IMG/VR virus record: IMGVR_UViG_3300044624_002493
Coordinates: 1-59,778 of that record
Origin: a virus
Length of the DNA stretch: 59,778 nt
Direction: 5' to 3' (one strand)
The notes beneath the pieces were generated by a model. That model ran no database searches and was not told the DNA's origin. It was given only the letters and a program-made list of their open reading frames with translations. The translations under genes and the position numbers were made by a program. Shown in pieces: positions 1-8,074 of this stretch. Each line of letters opens with the position of its first letter. Positions within the stretch are counted from its first letter, which is position 1.

Positions 1-413
1 ATACTGTCGGCAAAGGCCAGATAGTTATTGCGTCCAGTCAACTGAATTAGGCCACGTCCACAGTAACGGAATCCATCACCGCTTTCTTCGGAGCCATTGC
101 CCATCCTGTTGGCATAGATTCTGTTGGCTATGGCTTCGGCCTTGTTGGGTAGGCTGGCATACTGGTTGGCCAACTCATCTGTGGGGAAATACTTGGGAAA
201 TACCTTTCTTAGACTGGCTGCACGATAGTTCAAGTTCTCGTGCAAGGCTGTAAAGTTGCCGGATTCGTGAGCGCACTGTGCTAAGAAAGCGGCCACACGC
301 TGTGGAGTGTCAATACCGTAGTCGGGTAGAATTTTGTTTAAGGCGTCGCACCAATGTTCCACATAAGGATTATTGGGAATAATTTGTTGTAGCTGTTGTT
401 GCGTAATTTCCAT
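1..413 (-). CDS. GH19 (chitinase-type) endolysin, C-terminus cut by window edge
   Basis: The visible 137 residues read as the N-terminal part of a glycoside hydrolase family 19 lysozyme, a common phage endolysin that cleaves the peptidoglycan glycan backbone. Seen: AHESGNF followed by LHENLNY, the two glutamate-bearing segments expected for the GH19 active site, then a VFPKYF segment, YANRMGNG and the GRGLIQLTGR motif. The start ATG at 413 has an AGGAG ribosome site 6-7 nt upstream. The rest of the gene lies outside the window. A second, unrelated lysin (CwlJ/SleB type) is at 27097-27648. Confidence 0.9.
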   Translation of the reverse strand, partial: MEITQQQLQQIIPNNPYVEHWCDALNKILPDYGIDTPQRVAAFLAQCAHESGNFTALHENLNYRAASLRKVFPKYFPTDELANQYASLPNKAEAIANRIYANRMGNGSEESGDGFRYCGRGLIQLTGRNNYLAFADS

Positions 414-449
414 ATTGGCTCCTAAGATACCAATATTTACCGTTTTTAG

Positions 450-677
450 TTAGTCTTTTTCGTTGGTTATAATAGCAACTGTACCATCCCACACAATACG
501 GCCATTACAAGCTACATTCCATTTAGTTTCGCCGTATTCTGTGGTTGTTTCTGTATACAGCGGGCTGTGGATCCTGACGTCCGATGCCAGGTGTTCCACA
601 CCATCTTCAAATATGCGCCACACCAAATTGGTGTTGCCACCGTGTTTGGTATTGAATCTGATGTGGAATTTTGACAT
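450..677 (-). CDS. small conserved-looking phage protein, 75 aa
   Basis: Function not recognised. The product is compact, hydrophilic and aromatic-rich with alternating beta-like segments (HIRFNTKHG, NLVWRIFEDG). Its start ATG overlaps the stop of the upstream kinase fusion gene in a TAATG junction, so it is probably translated by coupling. No signal peptide, membrane segment or catalytic motif is visible. Confidence 0.7.
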   Translation of the reverse strand: MSKFHIRFNTKHGGNTNLVWRIFEDGVEHLASDVRIHSPLYTETTTEYGETKWNVACNGRIVWDGTVAIITNEKD

Positions 678-1516
678 TATTTAAGTCCTAGCTCTTTGCG
701 AATTTTTGTAGCAGAGATGGCATGCGTTGCGTCATCAAAGGTTTCCTGTTCAATCTTGTAGCCCACATCACGTCCATAGGTAATGTTCACAATGTTAGGC
801 ACAACTTGTATTTCGTACTGTCCTTGATAGATAGGATCTAAATCACGTTTAATAAACGATTTAACTTTTTCTATTTCAAAAGGATTTGATCCTTGCCAAC
901 CTTGGCAATCACGTATTTGAATCACTACTTGTCCGGTTTTAGCAATGGCACGTTCGAATAGTGCGCGGTGCCCATCGTGCCATGGTTGCCAACGACCCAA
1001 CATTTGCACTGTTTCTTTTTTCCAATCAAATGTGGGACGGCGACGGTTACTAACAATGTGTTCGCCAATGAATTCTGCCCACTTTTCTGCGTTTTGTTCA
1101 GTGATGCGGAAGTCGTATTGTTCGGGTGGCACAAATGCCTTGTTAGTATCTTCAAAACGACCTTGCTCAATGGTGTCTACCCAAATAGTCCAATCGGCTT
1201 TGAAGTTGTTACGCATTTCCACTAGTGGGGCAACAAAGTCGCAGATTACATAGTCGCCGCCGGCTTCCATACTGAACTGGAACATGCGAATACTTTGACG
1301 AATACGTCCATCATTACTGAAATCCCAGTCGTTGTACTTGCGACGAATATCGTCTGCATTGAACCAATTTACCGTGGCATTTAAACTGCCGATGTGTTGG
1401 TTCAAGGCACGGGCATAACTGATTTCGCCGTGCGCTTCTAAATACTTTTTAAGTTCACCAGCCAAGGTTGTTTTGCCTGAACCAGGCAGGCCCATAATTA
1501 AAATTCGTTGTGTCAT
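677..1516 (-). CDS. APS-kinase-like / nucleotidyltransferase fusion, 279 aa
   Basis: Two domains are visible. Residues 1-165 resemble adenylylsulfate kinase: Walker A GLPGSGKTT at 9-17, then the NADDIRRKYN stretch matching the GDNVR region of APS kinases and CDFVAPLVEMR matching the later ISPYR region. Residues 170-279 resemble an NMN/cytidylyl-type transferase: GRWQPWHDGH (HxGH at 180-183) and ISATKIR near 267-273. APS kinase makes the sulfate donor PAPS; the second domain should move a nucleotide onto a small substrate. Start 1516 is chosen over the ATG-like codon at 1540 because it forms an ATGA overlap with the upstream stop and has GGGAG 6 nt upstream. Substrates are inferred, not proven; a general small-molecule kinase is an alternative. 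Confidence 0.8.
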   Translation of the reverse strand: MTQRILIMGLPGSGKTTLAGELKKYLEAHGEISYARALNQHIGSLNATVNWFNADDIRRKYNDWDFSNDGRIRQSIRMFQFSMEAGGDYVICDFVAPLVEMRNNFKADWTIWVDTIEQGRFEDTNKAFVPPEQYDFRITEQNAEKWAEFIGEHIVSNRRRPTFDWKKETVQMLGRWQPWHDGHRALFERAIAKTGQVVIQIRDCQGWQGSNPFEIEKVKSFIKRDLDPIYQGQYEIQVVPNIVNITYGRDVGYKIEQETFDDATHAISATKIRKELGLK

Positions 1517-2301
1517 ATTGTCTCCCAAAGTGTTTTCCAATTCGTGTACGGCGTTACAATTTGCCGTGGTTCTGCATAACTCAAATGATAAGCCAAACTA
1601 GGTATAGGATTAAACACTGTGATTGGCGCTGTTTGATTTTGTAAACTGCTGTATAACTGATTTATTGTATCGTCCTCTGTGACCTTAGGATATTCCGTTG
1701 CCAGGCGCTGAAACACTTGTTCGTGTGCTTTGACTGTACTTCCACGAGTTAAAAAACTGTAGGTTGTGTGCGTTACATGACGCCAATATCTTATGCCACT
1801 ATGAAATAGTATTGTAAACTGTTCTCTTCCTGATTCATACCTAAATGGACAATCAAAAGGAAAAATCATTACCTGACTGTTGTTAAGTTTGGACGAAAAT
1901 ACCTCAAATGCATTGAGCATTTCACTAATGGCAGTTGGTTCGTGCAAGTAGTCGTCTTCGATGGTATAAACCAAATCGGGTGCTTCGGCTGCTAATCTAA
2001 ATTGTTCCATGCTAGACCAAGTAAATCCCGGCACTCCTTTGGGCGGCTTTAATTTTATAATTTTGGTTTTTTTTATTGGTTTAATTAACTCTTTGAGTTC
2101 TTTGACAAAGTCTGCATCACTGCGATCATCCAACACAGTTAATTGCACATCGTCTTGACTGTTTAGGATGCTGTTGACCAAGCTGGTCACACATTTGATT
2201 ACCATGCCTCTGCGATCCGGCCCACATATTCTGGTAAAGTCTTTTTGTACGTTTTTATCTAGCTCGGATCTTTGACAAGTTCTTAATATAATGTTGAGCA
2301 T
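1513..2301 (-). CDS. glycosyltransferase-like protein (GT-A/GT2 type), 262 aa
   Basis: The N-terminus (LNIILRTCQRS), a central VLDDRSD and the acidic YTIEDDY near residue 112 match the nucleotide-sugar and metal-binding pattern of GT-A fold glycosyltransferases. Length is typical of phage GT2 proteins. It lies between a sulfotransferase-like gene and the APS-kinase fusion, suggesting it builds a glycan that may then be sulfated. Acceptor unknown: virion protein, host surface glycan or DNA are all possible. Ends in an ATGA overlap with the next gene. Confidence 0.65.
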   Translation of the reverse strand: MLNIILRTCQRSELDKNVQKDFTRICGPDRRGMVIKCVTSLVNSILNSQDDVQLTVLDDRSDADFVKELKELIKPIKKTKIIKLKPPKGVPGFTWSSMEQFRLAAEAPDLVYTIEDDYLHEPTAISEMLNAFEVFSSKLNNSQVMIFPFDCPFRYESGREQFTILFHSGIRYWRHVTHTTYSFLTRGSTVKAHEQVFQRLATEYPKVTEDDTINQLYSSLQNQTAPITVFNPIPSLAYHLSYAEPRQIVTPYTNWKTLWETI

Positions 2302-2309
2302 GCAGTTAG

Positions 2310-2945
2310 TTATGACTTACTTGCTGGCGCTAAAATTTTTACTTTAATATCAGCTGAAGCATAATCATGAATTGGAACACCGGAGTCCAATCTAATACCC
2401 AGCGTGTTGGCCAGAGTGTAGTTATTATCTGCTTCGTGTCCGGTATATTGATGCCAGGCTCGTAGTATGTCTGCATTTTGCCGATCAATTTGCACGGCCA
2501 TGTTGGGTAGGTCGCGATAATAGGAATGATAGGTTGGATAACTTATATTAAAACCGCCACAACGTACCCACCAACCAAAACATGCATCGTCAGCTCGATA
2601 TACCAGTACAACGGGCGAGTCTGGCCAAGTCTTGTGTATAAAATCTATGTGGTGCGCCAGAGTATGGCTTTTAACTATACGCACACCAGGACCCGAGAAT
2701 GGTTGATCAAATATAGTTTCAATTTGATCTCGATGCATAGATTCTATGTTTTCTGGAAAATCAAATTCCATGCCGGGATCCCAGTACGCACCAATGTGCA
2801 TGGGTTGTCCATTATATTGGTCCTTGTGAGCATAGCTTCTTTCACTGACAAGATCGGTTTGGTCAAGATCTGCGCTCGAGTTGACATGCTTGACCACACT
2901 GCTCCATTTACTGCCGGGTGCGCCAGTTACAAAGATATATTTCAT
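2310..2945 (-). CDS. P-loop sulfotransferase-like protein, 211 aa
   Basis: An N-terminal phosphate-binding loop (TGAPGSKWSS, residues 7-16) and a later segment RIVKSHTLAHH followed by SPVVLVYRADDACFGWW match the 5' and 3' phosphate-binding elements of PAPS-dependent sulfotransferases. If so, it moves sulfate from PAPS to a glycan or protein. The gene is coupled (TAATG) to the Bug-type gene upstream and lies two genes from an APS-kinase-like enzyme that could supply PAPS. Family membership is a pattern match by eye; other P-loop kinases remain possible. Confidence 0.6.
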   Translation of the reverse strand: MKYIFVTGAPGSKWSSVVKHVNSSADLDQTDLVSERSYAHKDQYNGQPMHIGAYWDPGMEFDFPENIESMHRDQIETIFDQPFSGPGVRIVKSHTLAHHIDFIHKTWPDSPVVLVYRADDACFGWWVRCGGFNISYPTYHSYYRDLPNMAVQIDRQNADILRAWHQYTGHEADNNYTLANTLGIRLDSGVPIHDYASADIKVKILAPASKS

Positions 2946-3913
2946 TAGTTTTCAATTTTAATATTTTTAACCACGGGTGCAAACAAGGTTCTAATTTCTT
3001 CGGCGTATTTCATAACACCTTTGGGACTAAGCTCATCTTGATCTATAATGATATAATTTTGATCAGCCCAGACACGGTATTCAGTGCTTAAAATTGCCCG
3101 GATGAATTTATCTTGATACCATTCAACAATGGTATTTGGAGTGCTAGGCGGTAATACCAATATCCAACCTGCATATACTTTTAACCCAGGAACTACATCA
3201 CTCAATAATGGAACATTGGGCAACTGTTTTAATCGTGGCCCACCGGTCAATCCAATGGGCTTGACTTTGCCAGAATCGATCAATGTTTTAGCAATAGCCA
3301 CAGGCATGATACCAAATTCCGTGCCCGATTTACCGTCATAGCTGGCCACACTGGTTACTGCGGGCAACGGTCCGTTGAATTTAATATTTTGAACCAGTGC
3401 TGGATCAGCTTTGGTTTTAAGCATAATATATTCATAGGCCATTCTGTGTGCGCCGCCACCTACTGCAATGTTTATCTGACGTCCACTGTTTAGATATTGT
3501 ACAAATTCTTGTGGAGTGTTGACTGAACTTTTAACACTGGCTACCAACACCAATGGACTTTTGCCCAAGGTTATCACTGGTTTAAAACTGTTGTATTCAA
3601 ACTTTTTTAAATCACGTTGCCAGATGTCGTTGGTAACAAACAAACTCATATGACTGGGCACCATTAAATGCAGGCCGTCGCTGGGTGCTGTCATAAAGGC
3701 ATTGCTGGCCACAGCAGCATCAGCGCCAGGTTTTGTTTCAATTATAAATGTGGTGCCTGGATTTTGTTTCATAACAATTTCAGATGCTTTTCTAAATGAA
3801 ATTTCGTTTCCACTTCCGGGAGCAAATCCAATAAGAGTTTGTACTGGTTTGGATGGTTCCCAAGCAAATGCCAAAACAGGAGCCAACAGTAATACTGCTA
3901 ATAATTTTTTCAT
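2945..3913 (-). CDS. Bug/TctC-family periplasmic solute-binding protein, 322 aa
   Basis: The product begins with a clear Sec signal peptide (MKKLLAVLLLAPVLAFA, cleavage before W18) and continues with WEPSKPVQTLIGFAPGSGNE, the usual start of the tripartite tricarboxylate transporter receptor family, followed by the family-typical IETKPGADAAVASN and TGGPRLKQLPNVPLLSDVVPG-like region. These proteins bind carboxylates in the periplasm and deliver them to TctAB-type permeases; the family is greatly expanded in Burkholderiales. Start 3913 is chosen because AGGAA lies just upstream and the signal peptide begins there; a 66-residue upstream extension has no such support. No permease genes are nearby, so it would have to use host partners. 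A metabolic gene of host origin is the best reading. Confidence 0.9.
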   Translation of the reverse strand: MKKLLAVLLLAPVLAFAWEPSKPVQTLIGFAPGSGNEISFRKASEIVMKQNPGTTFIIETKPGADAAVASNAFMTAPSDGLHLMVPSHMSLFVTNDIWQRDLKKFEYNSFKPVITLGKSPLVLVASVKSSVNTPQEFVQYLNSGRQINIAVGGGAHRMAYEYIMLKTKADPALVQNIKFNGPLPAVTSVASYDGKSGTEFGIMPVAIAKTLIDSGKVKPIGLTGGPRLKQLPNVPLLSDVVPGLKVYAGWILVLPPSTPNTIVEWYQDKFIRAILSTEYRVWADQNYIIIDQDELSPKGVMKYAEEIRTLFAPVVKNIKIEN

Positions 3914-3928
3914 AAAAGTTCCTTTGTG

Positions 3929-3934
3929 TAAATA
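3929..3934 (+). promoter_or_regulatory. TAAATA late-type promoter box
   Basis: GTAAATAG lies 77 nt upstream of the methyltransferase ATG on the plus strand, in the gap between two divergent genes. It matches the recurring TAAATA box seen before virion genes here and resembles the T4 late promoter. It is close to the Bug gene start, so it is less certain than the others. Confidence 0.4.
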
Positions 3935-3984
3935 GTTATAGAAAATTACAGAGAGAGGCAAAATTTTTAACCTCTTTGTAAAAT

Positions 3985-3990
3985 TATTTA
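3985..3990 (-). promoter_or_regulatory. TAAATA late-type promoter box for the Bug gene
   Basis: Read on the minus strand, GGGTAAATAATTTTAC lies about 72 nt upstream of the Bug-family start codon. With the plus-strand box at 3929 it would form a pair of divergent late promoters. Confidence 0.45.
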
Positions 3991-4010
3991 CCCCAAAAGG
4001 AAAAATCTTA

Positions 4011-4751
4011 ATGAATACTAAAATTTTTAAGTTGATTACAGAAAATTTAACAGAAGCCTTTAAACTACCCAAGTATCTGGACATCAAGATCACCGACGAC
4101 ACTGTGATCAAAGACTTGCCATGGACCCCAGCTCGTTATCGTAAATTTGCCGACTCCATGAACAAAGAACTACAGTTGGATTTTGATTACACAGGCACGG
4201 TCAAGGCCGTAGTGGATGAATTAGATCGCCAGTATCTGCGTAGATTTTTTGGAGAAATTTGGAAACCCAGAACTGGAGATTATCAATGGACCGGCTGGCA
4301 ACTAGTGGACGAAATTAAAAAACACAATCCTACCAGTGTGTTAGATGTTGGTTGCGGGTACAATCAATTTAAAGAACGTTTGCCTAACTTAATCGGTATT
4401 GATCCCTACAATGACTGCGCAGATTACATGGTTGATATTTTAGACTATCGTGTACCAGGTGAACAGCACAATGCCATTATGGCCCTGGGTAGCATCAACT
4501 TCAACAGCCGTGAAGACATTGAAGAACGATTTGCACACTGTGTCAGCATGCTTGCACCAGGCGGCAGATTTTACATTCGTGCAAATCCTGGAATACAATG
4601 GTCCAATGGACCGTGGGTGGATATTTTTGCTTGGGACTTTGCTTTTGTAAAAGAGCTAGAAAAAAAGTACAATCTCAAATTAGAAACATTCAAACAAGAC
4701 GGCCCAAATAGTCCATCTGGTCGTTTGTATTTTGTCTACAGTAAACCCTGA
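4011..4751 (+). CDS. SAM-dependent class I methyltransferase, 246 aa
   Basis: LDVGCGYNQF at residues 111-120 is methyltransferase motif I, followed by GIDPYND (acidic post-I position) and a CVSMLAPGGRFYIRANP segment, the usual strand 5 region of class I Rossmann methyltransferases. Substrate cannot be told from sequence; neighbours (glycosyltransferase, sulfotransferase-like, SGNH) suggest a small molecule or glycan rather than DNA. AAAAGG precedes the ATG. The 3' end overlaps the convergent SGNH gene by 16 nt. Confidence 0.8.
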   Translation: MNTKIFKLITENLTEAFKLPKYLDIKITDDTVIKDLPWTPARYRKFADSMNKELQLDFDYTGTVKAVVDELDRQYLRRFFGEIWKPRTGDYQWTGWQLVDEIKKHNPTSVLDVGCGYNQFKERLPNLIGIDPYNDCADYMVDILDYRVPGEQHNAIMALGSINFNSREDIEERFAHCVSMLAPGGRFYIRANPGIQWSNGPWVDIFAWDFAFVKELEKKYNLKLETFKQDGPNSPSGRLYFVYSKP

Positions 4752-5386
4752 GCAATAACATAGTCTGCTGCTGCTGCATGTGCAGATTCTAAAGGATGCC
4801 AATTTTGACTAACTGGCATTTTTTTATCCTGTGCCCATTCTAAAAAAGTCCGGCCTTCAAATGTAAACATGTACGGCTGTATAGCCTGCTGTAAGTATTC
4901 TATAGCAGGACCAGAATGCCATTCAGTTTCAAATATCAATCTGTCCATATAAGTCATTATTACTGTGTGTCCTTGTTGGGTCAATGAGTCTTGAGCAGTT
5001 TTAATTGCTGTCAAGGTCTGAAATTTATCACGGTATTGACTGTGCAAATGTTTGTAATAGTATTCATTTTCAGGCGCACAATCCACGGGACGCAAAGTTG
5101 CCCAAGAATCATCCTTGGCATGCACATAATCAAAACGATCAATCCAAGTCCAATTTATAACAAATATAGCAGGTTCTGATTGAGCGTGGGCCAGCACACG
5201 CTCTAAGATCTGTAGGTTTCCTATACCGGCACTGGCATAGCACTCGTAGTCAAAATTATGCCGTTGCGCTACCAGGGCAGGCCATGTTGACGGACTGGCT
5301 GTGATCTCCAGTTGTGTGCCACCATCATTGGAATCGGCTAGGTCAGTGCCAAAGATAAAACTACACCCAAAACTTTTCAGTTTCAT
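4736..5386 (-). CDS. SGNH/GDSL-like hydrolase family protein 1, 216 aa
   Basis: FGCSFIFGTD at residues 6-15 resembles the block I G-x-S motif of SGNH hydrolases, SAGIGN near residue 53 the block II Gly, and NWHPLESAHAAAADYV near the C-terminus the block V catalytic His. These enzymes hydrolyse esters, often removing acetyl groups from glycans. It is one of four such genes in the window (also 8368, 24802 and 28034). No signal peptide, so it acts in the cytoplasm or as a virion part. No good ribosome site is visible at the ATG. Confidence 0.7.
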   Translation of the reverse strand: MKLKSFGCSFIFGTDLADSNDGGTQLEITASPSTWPALVAQRHNFDYECYASAGIGNLQILERVLAHAQSEPAIFVINWTWIDRFDYVHAKDDSWATLRPVDCAPENEYYYKHLHSQYRDKFQTLTAIKTAQDSLTQQGHTVIMTYMDRLIFETEWHSGPAIEYLQQAIQPYMFTFEGRTFLEWAQDKKMPVSQNWHPLESAHAAAADYVIAQGLL

Positions 5387-5417
5387 AGGTAGTATATATT
5401 GAGTTTCGTTGCAGGGA

Positions 5418-5972
5418 TTAAATTAAACCAGCAGCTGCTTGCATGGCTTGTATGGCCGGATCATTCTTTTCATAGATGGCTTTAACAGGAAGTCCTGCGG
5501 CTGTTCTAACTTCGTTGAGATCCTTGTCATAGCGTTCACGATAAGCACGTGGGCTCATAGGAACCATGCTTTCAAATGTTTCGCGAGTGAATGGAACTTC
5601 TTTACCTTTGTAATGCATGAGCCAATCATCTAGACCAAATTCAGTAAGAGTACCTAAGTCATCAATTATGGTTTCTAAATGGCCGCCGGCAGTGCTGCGA
5701 CGACGCAATTCAATATAAACTAGATAACGGTTGGGTTTGATTTCGCCTGGGCTACGGTCTGCATCAATCACAAAGTCGTAGCCTTTTTCAAACCACATCA
5801 TTAAGTCTTTTGCAACCTGAGCATCACGCACAAAGAAACTGACAACAATGATGTCGTCATCATCGCCCATTTTACTACTAAACTCATCTACGTGGACGGT
5901 AGGCTTCATCAAGCCTTCTAGGTCTTTATACTGTAGGCTTTCAAGCAAGCGACTGGACTTGAGATTGGACAT
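5418..5972 (-). CDS. conserved-looking phage protein, 184 aa
   Basis: Function not recognised. Soluble mixed alpha/beta protein with an acidic stretch (GDDDDIIVV, about residues 36-44) and a central region (YLVYIELRRRS) that looks like a beta-hairpin. The start overlaps the 3' end of the next upstream gene by 32 nt, so the two are probably made together. Confidence 0.75.
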   Translation of the reverse strand: MSNLKSSRLLESLQYKDLEGLMKPTVHVDEFSSKMGDDDDIIVVSFFVRDAQVAKDLMMWFEKGYDFVIDADRSPGEIKPNRYLVYIELRRRSTAGGHLETIIDDLGTLTEFGLDDWLMHYKGKEVPFTRETFESMVPMSPRAYRERYDKDLNEVRTAAGLPVKAIYEKNDPAIQAMQAAAGLI

Positions 5973-6522
5973 TTTGTGTTTGCTCTTGGTTAGTTTGTAA
6001 TTCTTGTTTGTCTAGATCCTGCTCGTAGGCACTATCTAAATCTGCCAGGTCAATTTCTTGATCTTCTAATTCAATGCTGCCGGTTTTGATATCGCTCATC
6101 AAGGATTTGGGTATGGTAATTTCTACCAACCAAACCTTTGCGTCACCGATGCGGGCTTTGTGTGTACCAGGTCGATAATCGCTGGGATCTGTGATTTTGA
6201 CCGGCACCTTCATTGTGGTTTTTTTGTATTTTACATCACAATCAAACGGCAACAATCTGCGGGCACCGCGTGGATCTGGCATGAGTTTTTCTGGCCACAT
6301 GAATATACAAGTTACTGTATATTTGCCAATGTCTGGCCCACTTACTAATTCGCCAATGATCCAATTTTTAAACGCATATAAATCTAGTTCATCTAGCACA
6401 CGTTCAAAATCCAGCAAACTCAGTAGACTACCTTCGCTCATGTAAATGTCGCGAATGTTTTCTGCTACCTGCCAGTAATCTTCGTTGTTTTTAAAGATCT
6501 GTTGATCGATGGTTTTGTTCAT
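5941..6522 (-). CDS. conserved-looking phage protein with acidic Q-rich tail, 193 aa
   Basis: Function not recognised. Residues 1-140 form a compact domain (DLYAFKNWIIGELVSGPDIG, FMWPEKLMPDPRGARRLLPF) and the last 50 residues are a low-complexity acidic then Gln-rich tail, as in proteins that bind a partner through a flexible end. A TAAATA box lies exactly 5 nt before the ATG, suggesting late, leaderless expression. Confidence 0.75.
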   Translation of the reverse strand: MNKTIDQQIFKNNEDYWQVAENIRDIYMSEGSLLSLLDFERVLDELDLYAFKNWIIGELVSGPDIGKYTVTCIFMWPEKLMPDPRGARRLLPFDCDVKYKKTTMKVPVKITDPSDYRPGTHKARIGDAKVWLVEITIPKSLMSDIKTGSIELEDQEIDLADLDSAYEQDLDKQELQTNQEQTQNVQSQVQSLA

Positions 6523-6527
6523 ACAAT

Positions 6528-6533
6528 TATTTA
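6528..6533 (-). promoter_or_regulatory. TAAATA late promoter, 5 nt from the ATG
   Basis: On the minus strand ATAAATA-ATTGT-ATG. By analogy with T4 late promoters, the start of transcription would fall at or next to the start codon of the 193-aa gene. Confidence 0.6.
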
Positions 6534-6646
6534 TGGTAGTTTACCCAGCGACAGCAGTTTGAACTCTGCGTTTTTTACTGCCAAGTCTAATACTTATACG
6601 AAATTTTTTAATTATCAACACCTATAGAACTTGTAAAAATACCACC

Positions 6647-6652
6647 TAAATA
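6647..6652 (+). promoter_or_regulatory. TAAATA late-type promoter of phoH
   Basis: CCTAAATACT on the plus strand, 52 nt upstream of the phoH start. It is followed immediately by the palindrome at 6658-6674 and then the CGGAG ribosome site. Confidence 0.5.
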
Positions 6653-6657
6653 CTTTG

Positions 6658-6674
6658 GACAGCACGGTGCTGTC
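6658..6674 (+). promoter_or_regulatory. 17-nt palindrome in the phoH leader
   Basis: GACAGCAC-G-GTGCTGTC is a perfect inverted repeat with 8-nt arms and a one-base centre, just after the TAAATA box. It could be an operator for a dimeric regulator or a short RNA hairpin in the phoH 5' leader. Confidence 0.5.
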
Positions 6675-6704
6675 AGCAGTGAGACAACTACAACGGAGTT
6701 TACT

Positions 6705-7439
6705 TTGAGTAGAAACAAAGCGGTAAAATCACAAAAACGTCAAATGACAAACCAAGAAAACACAATACGCTTTGATCAAGCAAAACCAGTAAAACAACGT
6801 CCTATTGATATTGTGCCACGCACAAGGAATCAAGAGCGTTTGGTCCTGGCGTTGCAAGATGACAGTCAGCATATTGTAGTTACAGCGGGCCCAGCTGGTA
6901 CAGGTAAAACCTATCTGGCCATGTTAGCCGCTGTAAAAGCATTTCGTGAAGGAGCTGTAGATCGTATAGTTTTAACACGCCCGGCAGTGGGTGTGGATGA
7001 TGAAAAGCACGGGTTCTTGCCCGGAGACTTGAATCAAAAGATGGATCCGTGGGTTCGTCCGCTTACTGATATCTTGCGCGAGTATTATCGTCAGCCCGAT
7101 ATTCAAGCCATGATTGAGGAGCAAAAAATAGAGATTGCTCCACTGGCCTTTATGCGTGGTCGTACTTTTAAGAACGCTTATATCATTGCTGATGAAATGC
7201 AAAATGCAACACCAGCACAATGTAAGATGCTAATGACCCGTATTGGGGAAAATAGTAAAATTGTTATCACAGGAGATGTGGAACAAACTGACCGTACTAA
7301 GGCTAACAATGGCCTGGCAGATTTATGCCAAAGATTGAAGGAAGGGGGTGTAAAGGGTATAGCTGTATGCGATTTAGATAATCGCGACATACAGCGGCAC
7401 AAGATCATTGATAGTGTGCTTGACCTTTATGCTGACTGA
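6705..7439 (+). CDS. phoH: PhoH-like P-loop ATPase, 244 aa
   Basis: AGPAGTGKTYLA at residues 61-72 is Walker A and IIADEMQN at 160-167 Walker B; LTRPAV, GFLPGDLNQKMDPWVRPL and ITGDVEQTD are the signature blocks of the PhoH family. PhoH-like genes are very common in large aquatic phages; the biochemical role there is unsettled (RNA metabolism and phosphate stress have been proposed). The start is TTG at 6705, supported by CGGAG 7 nt upstream; the next ATG (6744) has no ribosome site. The 3' end overlaps the convergent HAD gene by 13 nt. Confidence 0.93.
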   Translation: MSRNKAVKSQKRQMTNQENTIRFDQAKPVKQRPIDIVPRTRNQERLVLALQDDSQHIVVTAGPAGTGKTYLAMLAAVKAFREGAVDRIVLTRPAVGVDDEKHGFLPGDLNQKMDPWVRPLTDILREYYRQPDIQAMIEEQKIEIAPLAFMRGRTFKNAYIIADEMQNATPAQCKMLMTRIGENSKIVITGDVEQTDRTKANNGLADLCQRLKEGGVKGIAVCDLDNRDIQRHKIIDSVLDLYAD

Positions 7440-8038
7440 CCAGAAATCACTTCAAAGATTTCTCGCCAGTTTTTAACAATCTGAATGCCTTCGTGGTAGT
7501 AGTGCATATTATGTCCGTGCTCTACCAGAAGGCATTTCAGTCCTGCCTTATAGCCAGCCTCGGCATTTTCGGGCTTGTCTTCGACCCACCAACAACCAGT
7601 GCCTTCATATTCTTCCAAGGCTTCGTCCTTGTGTGCGCCAGTGTCCAAACACACAATTCTTTCGAATGCAGTAGGACCAAATAACTTGTGAATATTCATT
7701 TCACGTAATTTGATAGCATTAGGATCAAGGCTCACTGATGTGATAGCATGGAATCTGTATCCGTGTTCTTCGTGTAGACGTTTGATGTAGTACATGGCAT
7801 CACGTTGTGCTGGCAAGAATCCGATGGCAGCACTTTCGTTGAATACCTTGATTAGTTTTTTAACTTGTTCGCGACTGATACCGTACCTTATGCTCATGTC
7901 GTAGCTGAATTTGCTGCCTGGAATTTCTTCAAACCCATGCTCCTGCATCCAAACATTAAAGGCCCACTCCCAGTCAAGGCATACGCCATCACAGTCAGTC
8001 AGGATGAGTTTTTTTAGGTTCTTAAATTTCGATTTCAT
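7427..8038 (-). CDS. HAD-superfamily phosphatase (5'(3')-nucleotidase-like), 203 aa
   Basis: LILTDCDGVCLDW at residues 11-23 carries the HAD nucleophile motif (D15, D17), HAITSVS near 98-104 motif II, and WWVEDKPENAEAGYKAG near 150-166 the acidic motif IV. Size and motif IV fit deoxyribonucleotidases that dephosphorylate nucleotides, consistent with phage nucleotide metabolism; exact substrate unknown. A consensus sigma70 promoter ends 6 nt before the ATG, predicting a very short or absent leader. Confidence 0.85.
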   Translation of the reverse strand: MKSKFKNLKKLILTDCDGVCLDWEWAFNVWMQEHGFEEIPGSKFSYDMSIRYGISREQVKKLIKVFNESAAIGFLPAQRDAMYYIKRLHEEHGYRFHAITSVSLDPNAIKLREMNIHKLFGPTAFERIVCLDTGAHKDEALEEYEGTGCWWVEDKPENAEAGYKAGLKCLLVEHGHNMHYYHEGIQIVKNWREIFEVISGQSA

Positions 8039-8044
8039 AGTATA

Positions 8045-8073
8045 ATTATACTTGAAATTTAATTTAATGTCAA
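8045..8073 (-). promoter_or_regulatory. consensus sigma70 promoter (TTGACA-17-TATAAT)
   Basis: On the minus strand TTGACA (8073-8068), 17-nt spacer, TATAAT (8050-8045). It is followed by 6 nt and then the ATG of the HAD gene, so transcription would begin at about the start codon. Confidence 0.8.
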
Positions 8074-8074
8074 G

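Noticed and set aside
2526-2948. 140-codon plus-strand frame opposite the sulfotransferase-like gene
   Set aside because: No ribosome site, unnatural composition, and the minus-strand frame has recognisable motifs and coupled neighbours.
2945-4111. Longer form of the Bug-family gene starting at 4111
   Set aside because: The extra 66 residues are AT-rich intergenic translation; the signal peptide and AGGAA site fix the start at 3913.
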